Origin: Neonectria sp. B-13
Lineage: Eukaryota; Ascomycota; Sordariomycetes; Hypocreales; Nectriaceae
Reading direction: 5' to 3'
Assembly: GCA_002682825.1 (NCBI GenBank)
Contig: NOKP01000077.1
Coordinates: 27,678-47,655 of the forward strand
DNA length: 19,978 bases
Below, one piece after another: positions 9,149 to 18,811 of this stretch (position 1 is the stretch's first letter; every line of letters starts with the position of its first letter). The notes beneath the pieces were generated by a model. That model did no database searches, had not been told where the DNA came from, and saw nothing but the letters and a program-made list of their open reading frames with translations. The translations under genes and the position numbers were made by a program.

Positions 9149-9178
9149 AAACCCCGGAGAGATGTCCGGACGGGGTTT
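9149..9178. repeat. GC-rich hairpin followed by T-rich run
   Basis: AAACCCCG (9149-9156) pairs with CGGGGTTT (9171-9178); an alternative inner pairing CCGGA/TCCGG (9154-9158 with 9165-9169) overlaps it. A TTTTATTTTATTTAA run follows. In a bacterium this would read as a terminator; in this eukaryotic setting its role is unknown. Confidence 0.5.
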
Positions 9179-10240
9179 TATTTTATTTAAAGAAGCCTTA
9201 ATGAGGCTCTCATTACCAAAAAGGCGTGCATACCATCATCTAAGTTATACTATTCTTTCGTTCTCGAAGTTTTGGCCCTTCCAGTCCTCCTTCAGCACCA
9301 TGTCCTGCTCGCAACGTTGCGGGCGCTCTTATTCCTAATCGGGCTCGGGTTGTGGGAATCTCACTAGTACGCGCTCTAGTGGCCGCCACCAAGTGTGGAA
9401 GCCACAGCATCATGAATGCCGCGCTGCCAAGATGCAAACCATGAGCCTCAAGCTTGGCAGAGAGGACAATTGGAGGCGGGATTATTCCGAAGGGAATAGT
9501 GATTATCTAGCTGCCAAGGTTCTCAACGACATCAACAACGACAACCATCGCGACTCTCACTCAACACGTTCCGCGACATCGCCCTCAGCCAGCTTGACCA
9601 GACCCCGTCCGGCAATGGTCATAGTTAGTGTGCCGCGTCACGACTCACGAGTCAAGGATAAAATACCGTTATTTCTACAACCAACACCCCGATCAAAAAG
9701 AACCCGTCATCTCTGGGGGATCACTGCTTACAAAGTGCGGAGAGCCCCGGGTCGTGACAATTGTCGACGGGGATTCCTGGTGGTTGGTGGTTGGTGCGCC
9801 GGGATAACGGCGTCGCTCCGACGGTTTACGAGCAGCTGAGGAGCAATGCCGACGCTGCTTGTGGTCCAGACCTTTGTCGCTTTCGTTCAGAATAAGGTTT
9901 CGCGCTTCGTCCTGCCCCATGCACCCCAAAACCCGCCACGTACAGCTAGTTCGGCAAAGCGGCATGAGCGGATACCTGATGCGGGGTCAGAGGCTAAGTT
10001 TAGTGGGGATGACTCCGCATAGTGACTTTGAGTATTCGTCCGTCGTCTTGCGAGCAGTCCCCTTGACGACAAACCCAAAAAAACCAAAGGAGGCGAACGA
10101 AACGCCCACGGTTTCGCTGTTCAGTAGCCACCGAACGTGTTTGGCGCATCGTCCAACCCAATCAGCTGCTAGCGCAGCCGGATGTGGTGTCAGTTGACTC
10201 CTCAGAAATCACTGTTCAACATCGTGGAGAGTGGCATGAT

Positions 10241-10321
10241 GTTCCGGGGAGAAGGATGTGTATTTCTCCTCATATCCAATAACGACTCTGGATTTCGTAC
10301 TCTTCTTTTGTGCCCCGGAAC
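10241..10321. repeat. Inverted repeat GTTCCGGGG...CCCCGGAAC
   Basis: A 9-bp perfect inverted repeat at 10241-10249 and 10313-10321, enclosing a smaller GGAGAA/TTCTCC pair (10248-10253 with 10264-10269). It lies 100-400 bp upstream of the possible starts of the next gene, so it could be a promoter operator; GGGG/CCCC arms also fit C2H2 zinc-finger targets. Confidence 0.5.
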
Positions 10322-10636
10322 TTGAAATGCACTTCCGTCAAGTCTTGAAACCTCTCCTTGACCTGAGGAGTCTCAGACCGTGACGCGAATCTGGTGAAGG
10401 CTGATTCAGCAGTCCCTGTCTAGATTCTGGATTCATGGATTTGTCAAGTGTGCAAACTGCATCGTTGTTCTCTGACTTGGACTTTGAAAGCAGCATGGGT
10501 CAGACAGGCCTTGCCTGGCTCCCTTTTGACCTTTTTCAATTGGCAGGACTTCCACCTCCACGACGAGCTGGTCACATCAACAAGCTTCACTTTCAATGGA
10601 CTTGAGGGTATTTTCAGAAATTGGAAAGGTGTGAAT

Positions 10637-12088
10637 ATGGCCAGTCGAGAATACCGCAAAGCGAAAGAATTAGATGATCGCCTGCGAACCTGCGAACCGG
10701 GCGAACGATGTGGTATCCTGGACGACATGCGTAAGATGGTTTATCGGCATCTTGCACTCCAAGTGATCAGACAATCTCGTGTCGATCTATTTTTCGATAC
10801 AAGGGTTGCAGATGAGCACGAAGAGATGTGGGAAGGGTATCGAGGGCTAAGCTACGACATCGTTCATAACTTAATGGGCGAGGCGCCTTACTTAACACAG
10901 GTGCGGAAGGGGGTGAATGGCCTGGGAAATACCTACCATGAAAGGGTGCAAGGCCTCTTTGGCTGGGATGATGGCATCGCCCGTACGCTTTGGGATCATT
11001 GCTATTATCGGCAGCTAGCCCGAAGATTTCATACCTCTATCTCGACCCACATCAGTCATTTTGAGGCAAAGAACTGGAAGAGTACACTTGGAAAACACGC
11101 CCTGCCCTATTTCTGGGTCATTCCACATTATAGCAGACACAGCCTGTTCACTAGGTTGCCCAAGACTGTTAACCGACCCGCCGTCACACGTCCATTTGTA
11201 TCCGGCCTGTATCAATGGAGGGTACGTGATGTCGACGATAGTGTTACGTGCGACGAGGAACGGTGGCTGTTAGGTGGGGATATGTATCAGGATGGCCGCC
11301 CTGATAACATTTTCCATCAAACTGAAGCCGAAACTGATTCTCCCGAAGTTCAAAACCGATCTTATGTGATCAACTTTGGTTGTCCTGTTCCTTTCACTGA
11401 AATTCCACTATTCCTCGAAGAGGGATTTGAAGCTTCGCGCAAGGTCTTCGCTCACCGTGATCAGAAAATCCTGGCCCACTACGAGACAGCTCGTGACTGC
11501 CTGATTCGGGGCTTAGGAGACCCGTTGTGTGACCTTCTTCTGATGATCGTGCTCACTTTTGCATCGTCCACGGACACGCCAGCATTGCCGATGTATGGAT
11601 ATCATTTTGAGGCTGGGCCTCGAAAAGATTCGAGGCTATTAGCTGTGGCGCTTACTACCCGAATGCTTTGGTTCCTTTACCCTCACTGGTTTCCTTGGAA
11701 AGACGACAGTATGATTCTACCAATCCCCGAAATGACGAAGAAACTGGGTACGTATACAACTTGAGTAAATTCAGAGGGGTCTGCTGCTTACACCCGTATA
11801 GAACACAAGGGAGTAAACAATCGGGTTTTATGCAAACTTGGTTGGGTTCATCGTTATTCAGCATTCCGAGGATTCAGAGAGAATCCTCGTAACAATGATC
11901 TGACCTTACGGCCGAAAAAGGAGCTTCTAGAATTGCGAGAGGACTTGCTCTCTTTAATGAACAACCCTCCTGCATTCATTGCCCGAATTTTCCACAGCAA
12001 CGACGATATCTGGGTGGAGCGTTGCTTTGGACTCCTAGCTCGGTCCAGTGAAGATCTAACTGAGGGTGAGAACGTGGTCATGTCATAG
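10637..12088 (+). CDS. Unknown fungal family protein with GDPLCDL/HKGV C-terminal domain, copy A
   Basis: The family is not recognised. Exon 10637-11747 and exon 11802-12088 (intron GTACGT..TATAG, 54 bp) give 465 residues from the first in-frame ATG. The frame is open back to 10424 without an ATG, so a 5' exon may be missing; a competing frame starts with ATG at 10435 (MDLSSVQTASLFSDLDF) but closes at about 10606. Residues 1-230 are polar with WDDGIARTLWDHCYY and RWLLGGDMYQDGR. From about 240 comes the shared domain: VINFGCPVPF, FEASRKVFAHRDQ, HYETARDCL, LGDPLCDLLLMIVLTFASST, TRMLWFLYPHWFPW, EMTKK, EHKGVNNRVL, LGW, ending FIARIFHSNDDIWVERC. There is no signal peptide, and LLLMIVLTF is too short to be a clear membrane helix. 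The next gene shares the domain and the phase-1 intron before EHKGV, so they are tandem paralogues. The stop at 12086-12088 may lie in an intron. Confidence 0.75.
11364..12060 (+). other. Shared C-terminal domain, copy A
   Basis: The domain spans YVINFGCPVPF to WVERC and is interrupted by the intron 11748-11801. About half of the residues agree by eye with the second copy (14143-14790). Fixed positions include FGC, PF, HY-TA-CL, LGDPLCDL, LTFA-ST-TP, TRMLWFL, FPW, EMTKK, EHKGV and LGW. The conserved Cys, Asp and His residues are compatible with a metal or catalytic site, but no known motif matches. Confidence 0.7.
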
Positions 12089-12186
12089 ACGATTTGAGAT
12101 ATCGTCAATAGGAAGAAGAAATCAGAAAAAAAAACCATAATTCTTCCATTTCAATTTCTTTGTTGATGAAGAAGACGAAGAGTCAG

Positions 12187-14814
12187 TGCCGGGTTACGAA
12201 GCGACCGATCAAACTGAGGCCCAGAAGGCTCTATACAGTGATGGACTCGAACAACTCCGTTCGGAACTTGAGCGAAAGTATGACCTGGCTCATGTTGACC
12301 AGGTATCATACGCTCTTGCCGCAGACATCAACTGCATCAAAGGCAGGTCAGCATCCAAGGAGGAAGAGCAAATCGGCGAGACAGTTTGCCTGTTAGCAGA
12401 TCACAGTAAAGTCACTGCAGAATACCACAACGCTCGGGACTTTACCTTCTACCCACTCGCATTTCATCCCCGATATGGAAACTTCTCGTCAGCTAGACCG
12501 CCAAGATTCCTTAACGACCTCTGCACAGTGATGCAAGATAACATGAGCTTCCAGAACGATGAAGCCCATGTCCTCTTTTTTGGGTACTTCCAAGGATATT
12601 CCAACATCAAGCGACCCATGCGTAACCGACGGGACGAACTGCTCGCCACGAGAGGGATTGCGACAGCCGCGCTCACTTTACCGCCTTCAGAGGCTATCCG
12701 AGGGGGTGGTCGTGTCCAATCTAAGCAGCAGCAACTGCTGCGAAGGCTTCGTGGCGAGCTGACACCAGGGCGGCCAGAAGCATCAACGCCATTCGCGCGC
12801 GAGAGGCAGCGAATTGGGGCAGCCATGGCGCAGGACCAACTTGCATTCCGTATGGAGCAAGTAGTTACTGTTAAAGCCTCCGAACTCGAACCTAGACGGC
12901 GCAACTTCTTCACTGTTCTCCACCCCATCTTCCAGTTGATGCGATTTTTCCTGAAAGAGACCGAGTTGTATACGCGAGTGCTGCGAACTTTTCGACCCGC
13001 GGTTTTCCCCAATGTGCTCTGTTCATATGCAAGGATGTTTGAGCTTGCTCTTGGTGAGATGGAACGGCGATTCCGGGCAAGTGGCCAGAAAGGGCTAGAC
13101 CTATCTCTATCCGAGGCAATTGCAGTGCTTGATCGACTGGGAAATTACTGCTTCACTGGAGATCCAAGGGTACTACCTAGGACAGTGCTTAATCCCCTCA
13201 TCACTATGCAAAGCATTAAGAAGGGCGCGTGGCCGTTTGTCTCTCCAGATATGCTTAGGTTTGGCGAGTCTCAAGGCACAATGAACACTGCACGGTGGCC
13301 CCGGACGTCCGACAATCGCCCTGTTTTACTTCATGTGGCCGCACTGGCATTCTACTATGGGAAGGTCATAGCAGTCAATCGGCACAGCCAGCTCTGGTTC
13401 AGCCAACTCGGGGGTAAGGGTATTCGCGATATCAAGGTTGCCGCACGGTTCCTTGAGGAAGTGTTTCATCATCTATGGATCCCGGAGATGATGTTATTCA
13501 TGACATGCCAACTACGAAGACAACTGAATCATGGCGCTCGCAGTGGTATAGTTCCAGGGGAGCGTATTGAACGGTTGGAACAAATCAATGCCGCCCTAGA
13601 GACATGGGAGAGCTGCCATGAGCCATTCAGCAACAAGTTAAGTGTCCTTTTCTCTATAGCCAGAGCATAACTAATCTGATTAACAGACAGTACAAATCGT
13701 GTTTTTCAAGTATACCAGCCGATACTCCCTCCAATAATATTGCACCTAAATCTATATTAAAGAAGGCTCGGTATGATTACGCTCGAGAGATTTACAATGT
13801 GTGCTGTAGTACAGAGATGTCAGCGGGCAGAGCAGTCTCATCAACTCATGCAACTTGGATCCTTGTCTTACGTGGGGCCATTCAGCATACCAGTGAAAGC
13901 AATTTATCACGTCAGGATTGGATCACCGGATTGATAACTGTAATAGCTGAAGCTGGTATTGAATGGATGCCTGGGTCCCGCGGGAAGCGTCTAACATCCC
14001 AGCATCTCATCCAGCTGGTAGGTGATGCGAGAAAGAAGTACCTCCCAGCAGCTCCGCCGGGGAGCCTTAAGCGGGCGGCAATAGAAGCCGAATTGCGAAT
14101 GTCACAGAACGATCAACAGTCAAAAAAGGCACGGAGGCAGGTGATAGACTTTGGGTGTGCTATTCCCTTTGCCAGGGTTCCGGATACCGTCAGAACCGGT
14201 TTCACCAAACTGGAAAAGGAGTTTCATGATGGAGATGAGCGTATGCTGAACCATTATCAAACTGCATTCAACTGCTTGGTACAGAGCCTGGGGGACCCTT
14301 TGTGCGACTTGATGCTGATATGGGCGCTCACCTTTGCAGCTTCAACAGAGACCCCACAGGTTAGTAAAAGTGAGAGAGTGTTTAGTATAGGGAAAAAACA
14401 GGATTCGGAGATGCTCGCAGCTACCATGGTAACCCGAATGCTCTGGTTCTTACGGCCTGATGCATTTCCGTGGACAAAGGATGAGAGAGGGGTTCTTTGT
14501 GTTAAAGAGATGACCAAAAAGATTGGTAAGTGGTTGAACAACGGCTTCTTGTCTTCATGTATGCTAACAAAAGAGTAGAACATAAAGGAGTAGACACTCG
14601 TATGCTACGAGAACTAGGGTGGATCCAAGTGAAAGGTAATAGGCCTCATCCTCGAAATAGCGAGTCGAACCTCAGTCCCAAGGAGGATTTGTATTTGCTA
14701 CTGAAAGGATTAAAATCGTCAAGGAAGAATCCCGAGGTATTTATCTCGCGAGTTTTTCACAGCAGTGACGGGGTTTGGGTGGACCGGTGTGATTCAATTA
14801 TTAAGGATAGGTAG
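12187..14814 (+). CDS. Unknown fungal family protein with GDPLCDL/HKGV C-terminal domain, copy B (5' end spliced or missing)
   Basis: Exons 12187-13636, 13687-14525 and 14579-14814 run in one frame for about 840 residues. Introns are 50 bp (GTTAAG..AACAG, CTAAT branch) and 53 bp (GTAAGT..GTAG). The open frame begins at 12141 just after a stop, yet has no ATG for the first 110-odd codons, so the start lies on an upstream exon or is lost. The N-terminal 480 residues include FHPRYGNFSSARPPRFL, FFGYFQGYSNIKRPMRN, a Lys/Arg/Gln-rich stretch, FFTVLHPIFQLMRFFLKE and ELALGEMERRFRASG. The middle has ARYDYAREIYNVCC, which resembles copy A's WDDGIARTLWDHCYY. The C-terminal domain (about 630-830) holds VIDFGCAIPF, LGDPLCDLMLIWALTFAAST, TRMLWFLRPDAFPW, EMTKK and EHKGVDTRML. 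No known function; the N-terminal part is absent from copy A. The gene is either an independent paralogue or the 3' half of one joint gene. Confidence 0.7.
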
Positions 14815-15126
14815 AGGATGAGGATAAAAAATTCAAGTTCGACTTATTTGACTACATAGAGCTCCTAAAAAAGCACTCTATGCATGAGAAGCTCTTATAG
14901 GGTTCGTGGGACCTTGACAATCCCCTAGACTATGTTGCTTGGGTGGAAGCGATTATGAGCCTATTCAGAGCTCAGAATACGTAAAACGGTAGAAAAACGT
15001 TAGGCGAGCCTCGTTTAGACGGGATAGAGAATAGTATGGTCCTTCTTTAGACTTAACCCTTCATGTTTAATTCAACCCTAGCTGAAAATATCTTTTGAAT
15101 AATAGTGGCTGCCTCACTGAACAAGC
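14815..15126. other. Intergenic, convergent 3' ends
   Basis: About 310 bp, AT-rich, between the stop of copy B (plus) and the stop of the minus-strand helical-protein gene. A loose inverted repeat lies near 14860-14900 (CATAGAGCTC..GAGCTCTTATAG-type halves). I see no gene; it should hold both transcript ends. Confidence 0.45.
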
Positions 15127-15954
15127 TCATAGAAGTTCTACAACCCAACTGCTGCCCTTTCTCACAAGAGTGAAACTATCCATACCGGATTTTTGCAGCT
15201 TAATAGCAAGGTCCTCGAAGCCCGGAAAATCCTCTAGGCCTGCAGCATTCCCGCTGGCACTCTTGTAAAAGTCGGACAACTGGCCAGCACTGGCAAAGGA
15301 GAACCAACCCTTGATCGTGCTCCCCGCACCTTCGAACCAGTTCTTGACAGAGTTGGCCCACTGCTGGATCTTCGCCCAAGCCTGGTGTACCCACGCCAAG
15401 ACAGTATTCAAGGCACCCTTGAGCCAGTCCAATGCGTTGCTGAGAAACTGAGTAACAGCAGTCGCACCCCCAGAAAACGCCTTTGCCGCTGCTGGACGCA
15501 CGCTTTTAGCCATTTCCCTGATTTTACCCTTGCCCCAGTCCCTCAAACTTCGGATGTCTTCTGTAGCCTTGCTTTCCAAATTTTTCATATCATCATCAAA
15601 TTCATTTTCCCAATCCTCTCTGTTCTGTGAACGAGAAGAATCTGCCATGTTTTCCATATTGGCCTTGACTCCATCACAATCCACTTTTGTCCTCTCGTTG
15701 GAGAGATTGAGCCGATGTCTGAGTTCCGTCATCTGGTGGGCGCTGTTATTAAAAACGGCTGGTCCGAGAGCACGAGCTTCCTTGTAAAAAGATGCAGTGT
15801 AGTCGATCTCGCTCAGTCGGTCTTGAACTTCCATAGCGGCAAGAAGCTTGGAATCACGTCGACGAAGAGCATCTTCCAACAGATCGAATCGCTGGTCATA
15901 AAGAGCCTCCCAGTCACGGTAGACGGGCCCGGTGGTTGTAGTTGCGGTTTCCAT
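15127..15954 (-). CDS. Unknown amphipathic-helical protein, 275 residues, head-to-head copy 1
   Basis: Single exon from the ATG at 15954 to a TGA at 15127. I do not recognise the family. The N-terminal part has YRDWEALYDQRFDLLEDALR, then a charged predicted helical stretch (FDDDMKNLESKATEDIRSL). Residues 150-225 alternate small and Trp/hydrophobic residues (NALDWLKGALNTVLAWVHQA, WAKIQQWANSVKNWF, IKGWFSF), as in membrane- or lipid-surface-binding amphipathic helices. It ends with GMDSFTLVRKGSSWVVELL. No signal peptide, no long membrane helix, only one Cys. The divergent neighbour has the same length, the same start motif (L/YR-x-WE-x-x-x-D-x-R) and the same ending pattern, so the two look like diverged paralogues sharing one promoter region. 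A lipid-binding or membrane-active role is a guess from helix pattern only. Confidence 0.75.
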   Translation of the reverse strand: METATTTTGPVYRDWEALYDQRFDLLEDALRRRDSKLLAAMEVQDRLSEIDYTASFYKEARALGPAVFNNSAHQMTELRHRLNLSNERTKVDCDGVKANMENMADSSRSQNREDWENEFDDDMKNLESKATEDIRSLRDWGKGKIREMAKSVRPAAAKAFSGGATAVTQFLSNALDWLKGALNTVLAWVHQAWAKIQQWANSVKNWFEGAGSTIKGWFSFASAGQLSDFYKSASGNAAGLEDFPGFEDLAIKLQKSGMDSFTLVRKGSSWVVELL

Positions 15955-16692
15955 GATGTGCCTATAACTTGTTACTCATGGAGATCCTAAGTGGGTTGGG
16001 CTTTGTTGGACTCCTGAAGTATAAGAGAAGCTGCATAGGTTTTACTCACTGATATAGTATGAGACTGAAAGTGCTTATAATAACTTGATATAGGCCACTA
16101 GGGAATGAGATATCATCACATGGATGAAAAGCTTTTACTCGGCGGGGTTAAGGAGGTTTATATATATGCTAATCATCATACTCCCAAGGTTTTCGTCCAA
16201 AGTGATGTTACAAATCACAACTACCTCTTCTTTACCTCATGATTTCAGCCTTCCATCTGACTCCAAGCTTGCTTGCTGACCCCATTCTAAAGTTACTCTT
16301 TACATTACTGTGTGTAACTCTAAGCTTACTTTCCACCCTCATTCCACAGCCTTTCAGCTTGCTTATCAATTGCATTCCAAAGCTACTCTTTATATTATTA
16401 TCTTATAACCTTAAGTTTACCTTCCGGCCTTACTCTAAAGTTACTTTCACTTTGCTTGCCAAACCTATTCTAAAGGTACTCTTCACATTTACCTCAGCTT
16501 GCGGCATCTAGGCCTGGCCCGTCGTATATAAAGAACAAGAGAAGCATGTTAGGTCCTTCAGGTTGGGATGTTAACTGTTCAATTGCCCAGAATACCTCCC
16601 GATATTCATCCTATATCGTCAATACACACAGAAGCTTCTCATCTCCCTTTACCGTATCTCCTTTTATAACCACATATCCTACCCAGACGAAG
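15955..16692. promoter_or_regulatory. Bidirectional promoter region of the helical-protein pair
   Basis: The 738 bp between the two starts should drive both genes. For the plus gene there is a strong TATATAAAG at 16525-16533, about 160 bp before its ATG. For the minus gene TTATAA at 16075-16080 lies about 120 bp upstream of its ATG. A further TTTATATATAT at 16157-16167 could serve either strand. A 90-bp tandem repeat occupies the plus-gene side. Confidence 0.6.
16283..16499. repeat. Degenerate 90-bp tandem repeat in promoter region
   Basis: CATTCTAAAGTTACTCTTTACATTA begins at 16283, CATTCCAAAGCTACTCTTTATATTA at 16373 and TATTCTAAAGGTACTCTTCACATTT at 16465, i.e. a period of 90-92 bp with about 2.4 copies. 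Within each unit a weaker half-copy occurs (CATTCCACAGCC near 16338; TACTCTAAAGTTACT near 16431). AGCTTGCTT-type words alternate with these cores. Confidence 0.7.
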
Positions 16693-17490
16693 ATGATGAA
16701 AACAGATCCCGACAACTCCCCCATCCTTCGGGGCTGGGAATCCCAGCTTGACCGTCGGGTCGAATTCTTGAAATTCTGCCTGACTTCTAGCAATCTGGGT
16801 CCTTTCTATGCCCTCATTGCCCAGGACGCCGCCGATGATACTGATCATATTGCGACCATTCGCAAATACTGCGATGCCGCAGCTGCATCTGGCACAGATA
16901 ACGCTCCGACTTCCGAGGATGAGCTGATGGAAGTTGCTCTCCAATTCCTTGAAACGCTCAAAAACGCCTTTGACGATGGACTTCGCGAATTCTCCCGTGT
17001 TGCTAAGGAATCCGACCCTGAAAAACTGGAGAAGGCCTACGAAGAATTCACTGATTCTTTGGAAGCTGACTTTCGCAGATCGCTTGGCGATGCCAGAAAT
17101 AACGCCAAGGAAGCCATCAAGAAGCTCCCTGAAAATGCTCGCCGGTCAGCTGTACGGCACTTCAGGGCGATGCTGACCGCAAGCTCCACGGCCTTCGCGC
17201 AGCAGCACAATGCCACAAAGAAAATAGCAGAGGCTATTGCTGATTCCGGCCGCCGTGGTTGCCATCACGCTATTGAGATTGCCATACGCGAGGCCTTCGT
17301 TGTCAACCAGACGGCGGTGAATGTGGCGACTAAGTGGATAAAGAGCCTGGCTGGACAGGAGGAAGCTTCCGCCGACGTCAGCTCCAACCTGAAGTTGCCT
17401 TTAGATATCTTGGGCCAGGGCCATGGGATTGATCGCATTAGTGTTCGGAAGACAGTGGATGGTTGGCAGATCTGTGATTTCTCAGGTTGA
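16693..17490 (+). CDS. Unknown helical protein, 265 residues, head-to-head copy 2
   Basis: Single exon. The frame is open from an ATG at 16546, but the TATA box at 16525 is too close for that ATG to be in the transcript, so the ATGATG at 16693 is preferred. The product starts MMKTDPDNSPILRGWESQLD, then has an Ala-rich, Glu/Lys-rich helical body (ALQFLETLKNAFDDGLREF, KEAIKKLPENARRSAVRHF, IADSGRRGCHHAIEIAIREA, VNVATKWIKSLAG) and ends GIDRISVRKTVDGWQICDFSG-like with the same pattern as the end of the divergent gene (G-[MI]-D, two residues, then R-K and a Trp near the end). No signal peptide or membrane helix is evident; a charged coiled-coil or helix-bundle fold is likely. Function unknown. Compared with its partner it has far fewer Trp residues, so the two have specialised. 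Confidence 0.75.
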   Translation: MMKTDPDNSPILRGWESQLDRRVEFLKFCLTSSNLGPFYALIAQDAADDTDHIATIRKYCDAAAASGTDNAPTSEDELMEVALQFLETLKNAFDDGLREFSRVAKESDPEKLEKAYEEFTDSLEADFRRSLGDARNNAKEAIKKLPENARRSAVRHFRAMLTASSTAFAQQHNATKKIAEAIADSGRRGCHHAIEIAIREAFVVNQTAVNVATKWIKSLAGQEEASADVSSNLKLPLDILGQGHGIDRISVRKTVDGWQICDFSG

Positions 17491-18243
17491 TCCAATGTAT
17501 CATACTTGATGTTCTCAATTAGAACGCTTATCTGCTTCAATCGGAATAGCTTTCTACTATCTCTAGATAAATGAAATGGGTCTCCTCCTGCATGAACAAG
17601 ATATTGAGTTGTAAGAATGATTAGAATTGGTGCATCCTATAGCTGTAGCGATAGACCGTAGTAAAGTCTAAAGAAGGCCGAAACTCTCCTATGCTGACAG
17701 CCGCTTTCAGTAAAAGGAAAAATGCAGAGTTGTGATTAGTGTAATCAATGCTTGCAGTAGGGATTTCGGTGAAAGTTGACTTCGATGAAACTTACAGTTA
17801 GCATTTTCCTGCTTGCTTTCCTTTTTTCCTGGAGCCCCAACGCCCATCTAGCAGAGCAGGAGGGGAAAGGGAAAAGACGGGGAGGAGAGAAAAGCACACT
17901 CTCCATGGCTTTCTCTAGGCAGTAGAGGAGAGGTATCTCAGTTCATGGGTATCTAATAGCGACCCCATTCTAAGATGATACGCAGCACGGCGTTGTTGTC
18001 TGGCAGGATTGCGGGACCTGCGCCCGCCCCACCATAACGGGCCAGGCTCCTTATAAGGTATAACCTCTGCATCATCGACGAGCTCCAGGGTGCCAAGCCT
18101 GATACGATAGGTTATGACGTCTAGTAAATGTTAATTCAAGTTCAGTGGAAAATTAAAATAAGCCAGCAGGATATAAGGCAACTGGCAGTCAGCTCATCTG
18201 GGATTTTAGCCCCAAAGCTAGGCCCTATGAGTTTTAAAGTGCA
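17491..18243. other. Intergenic, no supported gene
   Basis: About 750 bp following copy 2. It contains a purine-rich stretch (GGAGGGGAAAGGGAAAAGACGGGGAGGAGAG, around 17860-17890) and otherwise mixed sequence with stops in all frames. No RNA gene or repeat recognised. Confidence 0.5.
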
Positions 18244-18454
18244 TTGAAGAACTTTATCCCCCACTTCCCGCCCTCAGGAAGGTCTGTTTCTCAAAAAAGC
18301 CCACTCTCTTTGTCAAACCTCAGTGTCTATTTCAAGTCACAGATTATGAAGTTACCCAGACCCAAAGGTACTAACTTTATCAGTCTCAGCCATAGTCTTA
18401 CTAGGGAGTGTACCACAAGGGGAGCATACACAGGTTTCCGTTTATCCCGTTCCG

Positions 18455-18811
18455 ATGGGCGATTCACAACCCCAACAAATCAGGGACCTCATTGTTCAGT
18501 CTAGGACCCATTGCGAATGCGGCCAGTTCTTCAAATACGTTACTGAAGATGGCGGAAGCTTGACGATCTCATTCTACAACAATAACACCTATAAGTTCTT
18601 CATCTTATCAAGTCTCAGAGAGCATGAGACCAAAGCCCCAATCCGCAGACTATCTACCTATCTCAAGATCAAGAAGAATTGTGGTGACATCAGTAGGGCA
18701 ACTGAACTGAGTGTAGTACACAAATTCCGTGAATGGAGCAACACATACATGTACTACCTTGCTCGAAGATTGGGCAGGCGCAGCAGGTGGGTACATCATG
18801 AGCAGTATTAA
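18455..18811 (+). CDS. Hypothetical small protein, 118 residues (doubtful)
   Basis: ATG at 18455, TAA at 18809-18811. The translation has a balanced composition with CECGQFF, SLTISFYNNNTYKFFIL and a basic C-terminus (ARRLGRRSRW). A possible splice donor (GCAG-GTGGGT) lies near 18787, so the real protein could continue on a further exon that I cannot identify. The CxC and Tyr/Asn-rich beta-like segments look more protein-like than neighbouring chance frames, but there is no recognised domain, no homologous neighbour and no clear promoter. Could be a chance ORF. Confidence 0.35.
   Translation: MGDSQPQQIRDLIVQSRTHCECGQFFKYVTEDGGSLTISFYNNNTYKFFILSSLREHETKAPIRRLSTYLKIKKNCGDISRATELSVVHKFREWSNTYMYYLARRLGRRSRWVHHEQY

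Larger units (their letters stand above)
9070..10423. other. Long intergenic region, no supported gene
   Basis: About 1.35 kb between the divergent transporter and the first GDPLCDL-type gene. Several open frames (for example 9393-9839 and 9859-10197, plus) have no conserved motifs, no splice pattern and basic, Arg/Ser-heavy translations typical of chance frames. Two inverted repeats (listed separately) and a CCAAT at 10276-10280 are the only structures noted. Confidence 0.5.

Noticed and set aside
9393..9839. 148-codon plus-strand frame
   Set aside because: Composition is random-looking (Arg, Ser, Thr rich), no motif, no splice context, no support from neighbours.
10448..10636. Non-ATG extension of copy A to 10448
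   Set aside because: The frame is open but starts with GTG; fungal genes start with ATG, and the extension shows no similarity to copy B.
16239..16511. 90-codon hydrophobic frame (LLFTLLCVTLSLLSTL) suggesting a small membrane protein
   Set aside because: It is generated by the 90-bp tandem repeat, whose period is near a multiple of three; it lies in the promoter region upstream of a TATA box.
16546..16692. Upstream ATG extending the helical copy 2 protein by 49 residues
   Set aside because: It lies only about 13 bp after the end of the TATATAAAG box, so the transcript probably starts after it; the paralogue also has no such extension.
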